This document shows, piece by piece, positions 54,133 through 62,280 of a stretch of 64,000 nt of DNA. How positions within the stretch are numbered: the stretch's first letter is position 1; each line of letters opens with the position of its first letter. The position numbers and the translations under genes are program-made. Where the stretch lies: positions 5,926,501 through 5,990,500 of the forward strand of contig NZ_CP128540.1 in the NCBI RefSeq assembly GCF_021283545.2. Direction: 5' to 3'. Under the pieces are notes generated by a model, which had not been told where the DNA came from, searched no databases, and worked only from the letters and a program-made list of their open reading frames with translations. The stretch is from Pseudomonas alloputida (GTDB lineage: Bacteria; Pseudomonadota; Gammaproteobacteria; Pseudomonadales; Pseudomonadaceae).

Positions 54133-55722
54133 TCAGCGGGCCGTGGCCAGCTCTTGTTGGACGCTGCCGACGGTACGTGGCCAAGGTTTACCAGCCTGGA
54201 CCTTCGCTGGCAAGTTCTTGATTGCCGCAACCGCTGCGTCGCGGTTGGCGAAACTGCCGTAAGTCACGACGTACAGAGGCTTGCCCTGCAGGTTTTTCTT
54301 GAAGTAGCGATAGTCGCCACCCTGGGCCTTGACGTAAGCCTGGGCCGACGCCTCGGAGCTGGTACCAAGGATCTGCACCACATAATTGCCCGGCTTCTGT
54401 CCGGCATACCAGCCACTGTTGCCAGCGCCAGCGGCGGCTGGTTTTTCGGCAGCTTTGGCAGCCGGCTTGGCCACGGCGACCTGGGTCGGCGCTGGTGCTG
54501 GCTTGGCCGGTGCAACCGGCTTGGCGGGCTGGGTTGCAACAGGCTTGGGCGCAGGCGCAACCGACTGCACGGGCTGGGCAGGCGCAGGCGCCGGGCCAGC
54601 CGGCACACCTTGTGGCGGAGCGATGGTGGTCACGGTGGGTGGCGGGTTGCCAGGCTGCAGCGCGGTGTCGACAGCCGGGCCTCCCTCTTCACCCTCGCCC
54701 ATGCCTGCGGCTTGGGCCAGCGGCTCGCGCATCACCGGCTGCGACTGGCCAACCAGTGGCAGCGGCATTGGCTGGGACGAGCCAGAGAACTCGATGGCAG
54801 CACCCTGCTTGCCGTCGCCCAGTGGCAACTGGGCCTGGGCAGCCGGCGCTTCGGCAGGGGCCTTGTCGCCTTTCTTGGGCATCAATACCGCGGCCGCAAC
54901 GGCAACCACGACCACAGCGGACAGCGCGAGCACATGTTTTTTAGGCATCTTGAACCCCATGGTTGGTCGCTTGGCCGTCGAGCGGCTGGCGATCATGGCT
55001 TCGATCAAAGTGTCACGGGCGACCTGATTGATGTTGCCAGGCCAGCCGTCGGAGTTTTCATGGATATCGGCGATCTGTTCACGGCTGAACACCTCGATGC
55101 CCCGACCAGCCCCTTCCAGGCGCTGTTCCAGGTACTCGCGGGTTTCTTCTTCACTGTAGGGCGCAAGCTCGATGATGTGAAAACGTTCTTCCTCGACATT
55201 GAGCTCATCCAGCCCGGCAATCAGCGATGGCTCACCGAACAGAAACACGTGCGGACGCCCTTCAGGTACCCCCGCCGCCAATTCCAGCAACGCTTGGAGT
55301 GCCGACTCGTCGAGTTGTTCCGCATCGTCCACCAGCAAATACACTTCCTGCCCGGTCAGTGCCAGCTGCACCACCTTCGACAGGATCGCCTGCACCTCGG
55401 GCTGGGCGACACCCAGCTCCTGCGCAACCTGCGCGAGCATACTGGAGGCATCTCTGGCGCTGCGGGCCGACACCACCACACTTTGCACAGCCTGCTTGTT
55501 GGTGCTGGCCACCAGGGCCTGGCGCAGCAGCGACTTGCCGCTGCCCAATGGGCCACTGACCACCAGCATCAACTGGCTATAGCGCGCCAGGTGGTGCAGT
55601 TGGCCAAGCACGGGCTTGCGCTGGGCCGGGAAGAACTTGAAGCCAGGTACGCGGGGCGCGAACGGATCATGGCTCAACTGGTAATGGTCGAGAAAGGCCT
55701 CATCGGCATGCAAACTTGTCAT
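54133..55722 (-). CDS. DamX-like AAA ATPase with C-terminal SPOR domain
   Basis: A 529-residue inner-membrane division protein. The N-terminal ExeA-type AAA domain (about 1-260) has Walker A SGPLGSGKSLLRQ and Walker B VYLLVDDAEQLDE. One membrane helix (VLALSAVVVVAVAAAVLM, about 272-289) leads to a long Pro/Ala-rich periplasmic linker. A SPOR domain (GNYVVQILGTSSEASAQAYV, about 448-520) should bind denuded septal peptidoglycan. E. coli DamX has the same aroK-aroB-damX context but lacks an intact ATPase motif. Starts 15 nt after aroB. Confidence 0.9.
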   Translation of the reverse strand: MTSLHADEAFLDHYQLSHDPFAPRVPGFKFFPAQRKPVLGQLHHLARYSQLMLVVSGPLGSGKSLLRQALVASTNKQAVQSVVVSARSARDASSMLAQVAQELGVAQPEVQAILSKVVQLALTGQEVYLLVDDAEQLDESALQALLELAAGVPEGRPHVFLFGEPSLIAGLDELNVEEERFHIIELAPYSEEETREYLEQRLEGAGRGIEVFSREQIADIHENSDGWPGNINQVARDTLIEAMIASRSTAKRPTMGFKMPKKHVLALSAVVVVAVAAAVLMPKKGDKAPAEAPAAQAQLPLGDGKQGAAIEFSGSSQPMPLPLVGQSQPVMREPLAQAAGMGEGEEGGPAVDTALQPGNPPPTVTTIAPPQGVPAGPAPAPAQPVQSVAPAPKPVATQPAKPVAPAKPAPAPTQVAVAKPAAKAAEKPAAAGAGNSGWYAGQKPGNYVVQILGTSSEASAQAYVKAQGGDYRYFKKNLQGKPLYVVTYGSFANRDAAVAAIKNLPAKVQAGKPWPRTVGSVQQELATAR

Positions 55723-55737
55723 TGCGCTGTCACAACC

Positions 55738-56835
55738 TCAAAGCTGGGCCACGATCGCGCGGTAATCCGCCGACAGCGTGGCCTGGAGAATCTCTTTCGA
55801 ATAGTCGTCGGTCACCACGGCCTCGCCCATCTGGCGCAGCAGCACCAGACGCAAACGACCGTCGAGCACCTTCTTGTCGACCGCCATGTGCTCCATGAAA
55901 TGCGCCGGGGTCATTTCCTGTGGTGGCACCACCGGCAAACCTGCGTCCTGCAACAGGCGGATTCCACGATCGCGCTCAGCCTGGTCGATCCAGCCAAGGC
56001 GCATGGACATTTCCAGGGCCATCACTGTGCCCGCCGCGACGGCTTCGCCGTGCAGCCACACGCCATAGCCCATATGGGTTTCGATAGCATGCCCGAAGGT
56101 ATGCCCCAGGTTCAGCGTGGCCCGTAGGCCGGACTCGCGCTCGTCGGCACCCACCACTGCTGCCTTGGCCGCGCAGGAGCGGCGGATGGCCTCGGTCAGG
56201 GCTGCCGAATCGAGGGCACGTAGTGCCTGCATATTGTCTTCGAGCCAGGCGAGGAACGGCTTGTCGCAAATCAGGCCGTACTTGATCACTTCGGCCAGAC
56301 CTGCAGACAGCTCGCGCGCTGGCAGGGTCTTGAGGCTGGTGGTATCGATCAGCACCGCCTTGGGCTGATAGAACGCACCGACCATGTTCTTGCCCAGCGG
56401 ATGATTGATGCCGGTCTTGCCACCCACGGAAGAGTCGACCTGGGACAACAGGGTAGTCGGCACCTGGATGAAATCGACACCGCGCTGGTAGCAGGCGGCT
56501 GCGAAACCAGCCATGTCACCAATCACGCCACCACCCAGAGCGACCACAGTAGTACGACGATCATGCCGAGCTGTCAGCAGGCCATCGAAGATCAGCTGCA
56601 ATGTTTCCCAGTTCTTGTGGGCTTCACCATCGGGCAACACAACGGGCAGTACCGAGTAGGCACCAAGGGCCTTGCTCAGGCGTTCGAGATACAGCGGCGC
56701 GACGGTCTCGTTGGAGACGATGGCAACCTGCCGACCCGCAATGTGCGGCGCCAGCAGCTCAGGCTGGTCCAGCAGGCCTTCGCCAATGTAGATCGGGTAG
56801 CTACGCTCGCCCAGGTCGACCTTTAGTGTCTGCAT
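55738..56835 (-). CDS. aroB: 3-dehydroquinate synthase
   Basis: A 365-residue NAD- and metal-dependent enzyme performing the second shikimate-pathway step. Motifs: [53 protein letters not shown] with the metal Glu, and the His ligands in [11 protein letters not shown] and [11 protein letters not shown] start at 56835 ([13 protein letters not shown]). Between aroK and damX in the classical operon. Confidence 0.97.
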   Translation of the reverse strand: MQTLKVDLGERSYPIYIGEGLLDQPELLAPHIAGRQVAIVSNETVAPLYLERLSKALGAYSVLPVVLPDGEAHKNWETLQLIFDGLLTARHDRRTTVVALGGGVIGDMAGFAAACYQRGVDFIQVPTTLLSQVDSSVGGKTGINHPLGKNMVGAFYQPKAVLIDTTSLKTLPARELSAGLAEVIKYGLICDKPFLAWLEDNMQALRALDSAALTEAIRRSCAAKAAVVGADERESGLRATLNLGHTFGHAIETHMGYGVWLHGEAVAAGTVMALEMSMRLGWIDQAERDRGIRLLQDAGLPVVPPQEMTPAHFMEHMAVDKKVLDGRLRLVLLRQMGEAVVTDDYSKEILQATLSADYRAIVAQL

Positions 56836-56931
56836 GTATCCCCACAATGTACTTGGGCGCGGCGCCATCCGGCGGCCTGCGCGGTAACGTTGAGCCTCGC
56901 CTCGGCGCTGGAGGCCGAGAATAGTCCCGGG

Positions 56932-57450
56932 TTAACGGGGCGGCAACTGCTGCAAGCGCTCGAGAATATCGATCACCACCATGCGTGGTGGCCGCTCGTC
57001 GGTTTCAACCACCAGGTCGGCGATCTCGCGGTAGAGCGGGTCGCGGGTTTCCAGCAAGGTGCGCAAGGTCGCCTCGGGATTGGCCGTGCGCAGCAGCGGG
57101 CGATTGCGGTCGCGCGCGGTGCGGCCGACTTGCTGCTCGACCGAAGCATGCAGGTAGATCACCCGGCCACCCTGATGCAGCGCCTGCCGGTTGGCTTCGC
57201 GCATCACCGCGCCACCGCCGGTGGCCAGCACCACACCGTCGAGCGCGCACAACTCGGCAATCATCGCTTGCTCGCGATCACGGAAACCCGGCTCGCCTTC
57301 CTTGTCGAATATCCACGGGATGTTCGCGCCGCATCGCAGTTCGATTTCCTTGTCGGAATCCTTGAACAGCAGGCGCAGCTCTTTGGCCAACAGGCGTCCG
57401 ATGGTGCTTTTACCAGCGCCCATGGGCCCCACAAGTATCAAATTTCGCAC
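56932..57450 (-). CDS. aroK: Shikimate kinase I
   Basis: A 172-residue P-loop kinase making shikimate-3-phosphate. Walker [16 protein letters not shown], substrate motif [19 protein letters not shown] and ATGGGAVMR are all present, with the lid [11 protein letters not shown]. The start codon is GTG (57450), 4 nt after the pilQ stop, indicating translational coupling with the pilus genes. Confidence 0.96.
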   Translation of the reverse strand: MRNLILVGPMGAGKSTIGRLLAKELRLLFKDSDKEIELRCGANIPWIFDKEGEPGFRDREQAMIAELCALDGVVLATGGGAVMREANRQALHQGGRVIYLHASVEQQVGRTARDRNRPLLRTANPEATLRTLLETRDPLYREIADLVVETDERPPRMVVIDILERLQQLPPR

Positions 57451-57454
57451 AGAA

Positions 57455-58717
57455 TCAACGACTCACAGCAATCGCCTGGTCACTCATGATACGCGGAGTC
57501 AGGAAGACCAGCAGCTCGGATTTTTTCTCTTGTAATGCATCGCGTCGAAACAGCCGCCCAACATACGGCAGATCGCCGAAAAATGGCACCTTGTCGACCA
57601 CATTGTTTTGCGAAGTCGAGTAGACGCCACCGATCACGATCGTTTCGCCGTCAGCCACACGAACCTTGGCATTGACCTCGTTCTTGCGAATCGGCGGTAC
57701 GTTGTTCAAGGCATTGACGTAATCCGGCTCGTCCTTGGTCACCCTGACGGTCATGATCACCTTGTTGTCCGGGGTGATCTGTGGCGTTACTTCCAGCGAC
57801 AGCGAGGCTTCGCGAAACGATACCGAGGTAGCGCCGCTTTGGCTCGTTTCCTGGTAAGGCACCTCGGTACCCTTGAGGATCCTCGCCGTTTCCTTGTCAG
57901 CCGTGACCACCTTGGGCTGCGAAATGATTTCGCCGTTGCCGCTTTTTTCCATGGCACTGAGCTCCAGGTCCAGCAGCACGTCACCGCGCAACAAACCCAG
58001 GCCGATACTGCTGCCGGCACGCTCCAGACCGAGGTCGACGAACAGCTCCTTGCCGGGCCGCAGTTTCTCGCCGTACAGCGGCCCACCCCAGCGTACCCCC
58101 AGGCTTTTCTCATAATCGACGTTGGCCTCGACGATACGCGCCTCGATCGCTACCTGGCGCACCGGCACATCCAACTGCGCCACCAGCTGGCGCATCTCGG
58201 CCAGGCGGTCAGCGGGCAGATGCACCACCAACGTGTTGGTGCGCTCATCGACACTCAAGCTAGCCGGAGGGATGCCGTCACCCTCCAGGCCTGCCAGCAG
58301 CAACTGCGCCAGATCGGCGGCCTTGGCGTGGTGAATGGGCAGCAGCTCCCGACGCAATGGCTGCAGGTGCGCATCCAGCGCCTGACTCACCCGGGCGTCT
58401 GCTGATTGCGCGGCAAACTCGGCTGCAGGTGCCACCAACAGCACATTGCCCTCCTGGCGCCGGGACAGGCCCTTGCTGCGCAGGACCAGGTCAAGCGCCT
58501 GATCCCACGGCACGTCCTGCAAACGCAAAGTGACACTGCCTTGTACCGCATCACTGGCGACCAGGTTGACGCCAGCGTAGTCAGCCAGCACCTGCAGCAC
58601 CGCACGCACCTCAACATCCTGGAAGTTCAGCGACAGGGGTTCACCCTGGTAAGGCGTCGCCGAAGCCAGCGGGATCGACAGCAGGGTCGCCAACAGGTAT
58701 TTCATCCACGTTTTCAT
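57455..58717 (-). CDS. pilQ: Short type IV pilus secretin PilQ
   Basis: A 420-residue outer-membrane secretin subunit. Signal peptide ([20 protein letters not shown]), STN/N0 domain ([18 protein letters not shown] region, about 30-90), an N1 secretin domain (about 125-200) and the secretin beta-barrel (GGPLYG to FLTPRIM, about 220-415) with [15 protein letters not shown] and [14 protein letters not shown]. The family in P. aeruginosa is about 714 residues; the AMIN domains that bind peptidoglycan are missing here. The start overlaps the pilOP gene by 77 nt. ATG at 58705 is an alternative. Confidence 0.9.
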   Translation of the reverse strand: MKTWMKYLLATLLSIPLASATPYQGEPLSLNFQDVEVRAVLQVLADYAGVNLVASDAVQGSVTLRLQDVPWDQALDLVLRSKGLSRRQEGNVLLVAPAAEFAAQSADARVSQALDAHLQPLRRELLPIHHAKAADLAQLLLAGLEGDGIPPASLSVDERTNTLVVHLPADRLAEMRQLVAQLDVPVRQVAIEARIVEANVDYEKSLGVRWGGPLYGEKLRPGKELFVDLGLERAGSSIGLGLLRGDVLLDLELSAMEKSGNGEIISQPKVVTADKETARILKGTEVPYQETSQSGATSVSFREASLSLEVTPQITPDNKVIMTVRVTKDEPDYVNALNNVPPIRKNEVNAKVRVADGETIVIGGVYSTSQNNVVDKVPFFGDLPYVGRLFRRDALQEKKSELLVFLTPRIMSDQAIAVSR

Positions 58718-59657
58718 TCGGGTCCAAGGCCTCCTTGCCCAGGCGCTTGGTGAGGGTGATGAACGCCGTGCGCTCGTGCCATACCCCCGCCATGAACAGC
58801 CGCTCACGCACTTCGACCTGACGTTGGTCTATATGCATCACTACCCCCTGATCACGCCCTACCCGGTCGCCCGGGCGTACGCGATAGAGCTTGCCAGCCG
58901 CCATCAGCAGTGCCTCGCGTGCCGCCCCGCGCGCCAGGCTGCCGACCATTTCCAGCTGCGCCAACGGCACGCCGACCAGCCCGGCGCTGGCCACTCGCGC
59001 CGCAGCGGGCGCAAACGGGTCCACTTCAGGCGCAGCCATTGCGGCCCTTGCCGGCAGGTGCGCCAGCATTGCAGGTGCCTTCACGGGCGTAGCCGTGTGA
59101 TAGGCATCAACCCGCAACTGCAGGCGCAACAGTCCAGGCTGGCGATCAACGGTTGCCAGGCTCATGTCACCGCTGCGCAGAATCCGTGCCTGCCCTAACC
59201 AGTCGTCCAGCCACAGCCGCAAGGCCGGATAACGCCCCACCACTTGCACCACCAGCGGTACCTTGCTGAATCCGGCCTGTTGCTCACCTGCCTCTACATC
59301 GAGGCGTTCGACAAGCAAGCCATGTGCATGCCCCGACACTGCCAGCCGTTCAAGCAGGTCGCTCATGCTCTCCCCGGCGGCCAGATACCAGTGCGCCTCT
59401 TGCAACCGCTGTTCGGCAATCACCACTAAAGCCTTCAGCCGCTCCAGTTCGGCCAACTGCGCTGCATTGGCTGCCTGCAGCTGGTTCAACTCGACATGCC
59501 TGGCATCCTCCCGCGCCTGCTGCTGTAACAGGGCAGGCAGGCGCATCGCGCAGCCCAGGCTGAACAACACAACAGCGATCAGCGCTGGCGCCAACCATCG
59601 GAAGCGGCCTGAGCCCTCGACCACCGCCAGCCAAGCGAGCATCTGCGCTGGACTCAC
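58641..59657 (-). CDS. PilO-PilP fusion, type IV pilus alignment subcomplex
   Basis: A 338-residue protein joining two proteins that are usually separate. Residues 1-195 are PilO-like: one membrane helix (ALIAVVLFSLGCAM), a coiled coil, then a ferredoxin-like domain (KVPLVVQVVGRYPALRLWLDDW). Residues 205-325 are PilP-like: EVDPFAPAAARV, GVPLAQLEMVGSLARG, YRVRPGDRVGRDQGVVMHI, WHERTAFITLTKRL. The lipoprotein signal of ordinary PilP is absent, so the PilP part is anchored through PilO. Start is GTG overlapping the pilN stop (GTGA); the 3' end overlaps pilQ by 77 nt. Confidence 0.88.
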   Translation of the reverse strand: MSPAQMLAWLAVVEGSGRFRWLAPALIAVVLFSLGCAMRLPALLQQQAREDARHVELNQLQAANAAQLAELERLKALVVIAEQRLQEAHWYLAAGESMSDLLERLAVSGHAHGLLVERLDVEAGEQQAGFSKVPLVVQVVGRYPALRLWLDDWLGQARILRSGDMSLATVDRQPGLLRLQLRVDAYHTATPVKAPAMLAHLPARAAMAAPEVDPFAPAAARVASAGLVGVPLAQLEMVGSLARGAAREALLMAAGKLYRVRPGDRVGRDQGVVMHIDQRQVEVRERLFMAGVWHERTAFITLTKRLGKEALDPNENVDEIPVGDPAVDPAGFGDALPG

Positions 59658-60190
59658 GACCAGAACGCCGCAACACGAGCGGTGAGCAGAAACTCATCGC
59701 CGTCCGGCAGGCTCTTGATGCGCTTGAGCTCCAGATCGAGCAAAACGTTCGAGCGGTTCAAGTCGCGCATGAACTGCGCCACCACTGCACCGGACGCAGC
59801 CAACCCTGTCACCTGCAAGCGGCCACTATCAAGGCTCAGGCCGATTAGCTGCACACCTTCAGGCAACGCCCCTTCAAGGTCGGCGAAGACACCGGCCAAT
59901 ACACCCTGATGGGCGCGCAGGCCCTCCAGGGCCACCGCACGGGCAAGTAGCGCTTCATGCTGTGCACGCACTTCGGCCAGCGGCTGCAACTGCTCATCCT
60001 GTATATCAAGGGTCGCTTGGCGCTGGGTATTGGCCAGCACCTGCTGCTGCCCGCGTTGGCGGGCCAGCTGATCGACCAGCATCACGGCGCACAAAGCCAG
60101 GAGTGCGCCAGCAATCAACTGGCCTCGAAAGCGCCGCAGCGCCGCCTGACGCTGCCGTTCGCGCCAGGGCAGAAGGTTCAGCCGCATCAT
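59654..60190 (-). CDS. pilN: Type IV pilus inner-membrane protein PilN
   Basis: A 178-residue bitopic protein. The cytosolic N-terminus MMRLNLLPWRERQRQ carries the conserved INLLPWR-type motif that docks on PilM. One helix (LIAGALLALCAVMLV) leads to a coiled coil and a ferredoxin-like periplasmic domain. The ATG at 60190 overlaps the pilM stop (ATGA). Part of pilM-N-OP-Q. Confidence 0.92.
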   Translation of the reverse strand: MMRLNLLPWRERQRQAALRRFRGQLIAGALLALCAVMLVDQLARQRGQQQVLANTQRQATLDIQDEQLQPLAEVRAQHEALLARAVALEGLRAHQGVLAGVFADLEGALPEGVQLIGLSLDSGRLQVTGLAASGAVVAQFMRDLNRSNVLLDLELKRIKSLPDGDEFLLTARVAAFWS

Positions 60191-61068
60191 GGGCGCAGCC
60201 CTCCCAAGGCCAAGGCGCAGGCCAGGAGCATCGCCCCATCGACATGTTCCAGCCCTGCCAGCCCAGGCAGGTAGGTGCACGGCACATTCAGCCGGCTGCC
60301 CAAGGCTTGTAGCCAGCCCGGATTGATCGATGAGCTGCTGGCAACCCACAACCCCGCAGGCCGGCTCTGCCCGACCAGTAAAGCCTGGAGACGCTCTGGC
60401 CATTGCCCGTTCATGTCCGGGCCAGTCGTTTGCAGCTCACAGCGCTGGTACGCCCTGCCCGGCTGCCAGTCATGAAGGGTTACGCTGCGGTTTTCGACAC
60501 GCAGCAGCGCTGCTCCCTCAAGGCCACCCTGTGGCAACATGCGGCACAAGGCAATGTTGTCGACCTCGACGGCCTCCAACTGCAAGCCCGCCTCCTCGAC
60601 GACGGCTTCGAGTGACGCCAGCGCACTCTGCCGACAGGCTGCAACCATTACCTCGGAGCAACCTGGCTGGTCATGGGAAGCCCCCATGACCTGAAAATCC
60701 AAGGCCAGGTCTTCCAGCGGAAACGGAAACAGCCGCTCTGCATCGGCAAGCAGCTGTGCCTCCAACTGCGCCCCGCTCTGCTCCACCGGCAGATGGCACA
60801 ACTTGCAGATAACCTGACTGGCCGGCAATGCCAGCGCTACCCGGCGTTGCCTGAGGCCGCTGCGCCGGTAAGCTCGCTGCAGCGCAGCCACCACCACCCC
60901 AGGCGCCTGAGCCCAGTCATCGGCCAGCGGCGCCTGAAACAGCTCTTGTGCCGACCCCATCACACGGCAGCGTCGATTGCGCTGCTGCAGTTGCATGATC
61001 CGAACGGCGTCGGGCGTAATTTCCACCCCCACGAGTGAACCGGCATCCTTGCCGAAGCGTCCAAACAT
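60187..61068 (-). CDS. pilM: Type IV pilus actin-like protein PilM
   Basis: A 293-residue cytosolic actin/FtsA-fold ATP-binding protein. MFGRFGKDAGSLVGVEITPDAVRIMQL begins the domain; RRVALALPASQVICK and EAVEVDNIALCRML follow. It is shorter than P. aeruginosa PilM (354), mainly in the last third. AAAGGAG sits 6 nt before the ATG at 61068. First gene of the pilus operon; its promoter must lie between it and the intron. Confidence 0.9.
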   Translation of the reverse strand: MFGRFGKDAGSLVGVEITPDAVRIMQLQQRNRRCRVMGSAQELFQAPLADDWAQAPGVVVAALQRAYRRSGLRQRRVALALPASQVICKLCHLPVEQSGAQLEAQLLADAERLFPFPLEDLALDFQVMGASHDQPGCSEVMVAACRQSALASLEAVVEEAGLQLEAVEVDNIALCRMLPQGGLEGAALLRVENRSVTLHDWQPGRAYQRCELQTTGPDMNGQWPERLQALLVGQSRPAGLWVASSSSINPGWLQALGSRLNVPCTYLPGLAGLEHVDGAMLLACALALGGLRP

Positions 61069-61200
61069 CGCGACTCCTTTGCTGTCTGTTACAGCTGCCA
61101 AGCGCAGCCACCTGTCGCAACCCCGCGGCAACACTGGGCCAGGGCTACCCATCGACTCGACGAGTAGCCTGGCCGGTCACCCGGAAAGGCGAAAAATGCT

Positions 61201-61206
61201 TATAAT
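61201..61206 (+). promoter_or_regulatory. TATAAT -10 element reading toward the intron
   Basis: A perfect sigma70 -10 hexamer on the plus strand. No clear -35 at 17 bp (gtcacc-like only). In Pseudomonas ponA normally sits divergent to pilM, so this is probably the ponA promoter; ponA itself would lie beyond the window. The intron begins 11 nt after this hexamer. Confidence 0.5.
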
Positions 61207-61216
61207 GCCCAGCGTT

Positions 61217-61633
61217 GTGCGACACGTTTTGCGTGTCTCCTCCCACCAAGCTGTATGGTCAGCTTGATGTGGTTTCCCAAAGGAAACCGAAAACTTGGGT
61301 ACCCATCCTCAAGAAACAAAACCAACCCAGAAGTCCACTGCCTTCAAGGACTTAACGCTGCGGCGGATGGCAAAACCCAAGGTCGTTCAGCTCTCGGTAG
61401 CACGACCGCAGGACCGGCAATCCCGGTTTTGGAGAGCCCTCTACACACCAACCCAAGCGGGGGAGAAGACCCCCGCAGGGGTCCCCTCCTGCTTATTTTG
61501 AAACAGGAGGTAACAACTTCCCGACCAACGGTCATTTCACCGTCTTGGTTCGGTCCTTCCTCTGGAGACATGAGCGGAAGCTCTGTCTGTCATTGTCCAA
61601 CTGCCGCCTACATGGAGCAGTAGCGGACTCGTT
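61217..61633 (+). other. 417-nt hairpin-rich extra segment at the intron 5' end
   Basis: Bounded by direct repeats CGTTGTGCGAC at 61213-61223 and 61630-61640. Perfect stems: GACACG/CGTGTC (61221, 61232), AAGCTG/CAGCTT (61248, 61260), GGTTTCC/GGAAACC (61271, 61282), AAGTCC/GGACTT (61331, 61348), GGTCGT/ACGACC (61381, 61402), ACCGG/CCGGT (61413, 61423), GCGGGGG/CCCCCGC (61457, 61470), CCTCCTG/CAGGAGG (61485, 61504) and ACCAACGGT/ACCGT..TTGGT (61524, 61539). Such density means a structured RNA. No protein is supportable. It may be an intron insertion, a twintron remnant, or an unrecognised RNA element. Confidence 0.6.
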
Positions 61634-62280
61634 GTGCGACCAACGGTAGCCTACGACGGCATGCATCACTGGCAACGGTGGTGTGTGAAGCCCGTCTGAC
61701 AATGTAGCCCCCACCTCGGGTGCATTCTCTCCGCGAGGAGAGGTGCGGAGACTCGGAGCAGTGCCGGGTTGAGGCGCTAGGCTGACTGGTATGGGTAACG
61801 TATGTGAACCACTGATAAACACCGTAAGCATTGCCAAGCCAAAGCTGCTGACAGGCTTGAACCAAAAGGTACGTGATCGGATATCTCCGTAGCGCTTGGG
61901 GATACGTCGCCTTCAAGATCACCGGTGAAAAGGTGGGCCCTAACCCAGTCGTGTGACAGACAGGGAACGTGGTAAGCCCGTATCGCTGCCCTGTGGGCAG
62001 GTGAACCGTAAGGAACACTGTTGGCGGTGCGGGTATGGGATCGCAGAGAAAGCGAACGCCAGGCTGTAATGGCTTGGATAGGGGTTGGAACATCACCCCA
62101 CGGGAAACCGGGCAGACTTCTGCGTGGTCTTCTGTCGCAATGACTCTGACTGAGACCGTCTCATCAACTTCAGGGCTGGCTTCATTGGCCCTTGATCATC
62201 CAACCCTGACGGGGTGCACGCGCCCCTCAGGGGTACGTGCGCCTTCCGCTCGGGTGGTATCACTTTGAGAGGAAAGCAGC

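Noticed and set aside
61255..61623. 122-aa frame in the intron's extra segment
   Set aside because: It is interrupted by strong hairpins, has no homology-like motif and no clear ribosome site; the segment reads as structured RNA.
61634..61640. Second GTGCGAC as the sole intron 5' end
   Set aside because: The sequence just upstream does not pair well with EBS1, whereas that before 61217 pairs with both EBS1 and EBS2. Kept as an alternative only.
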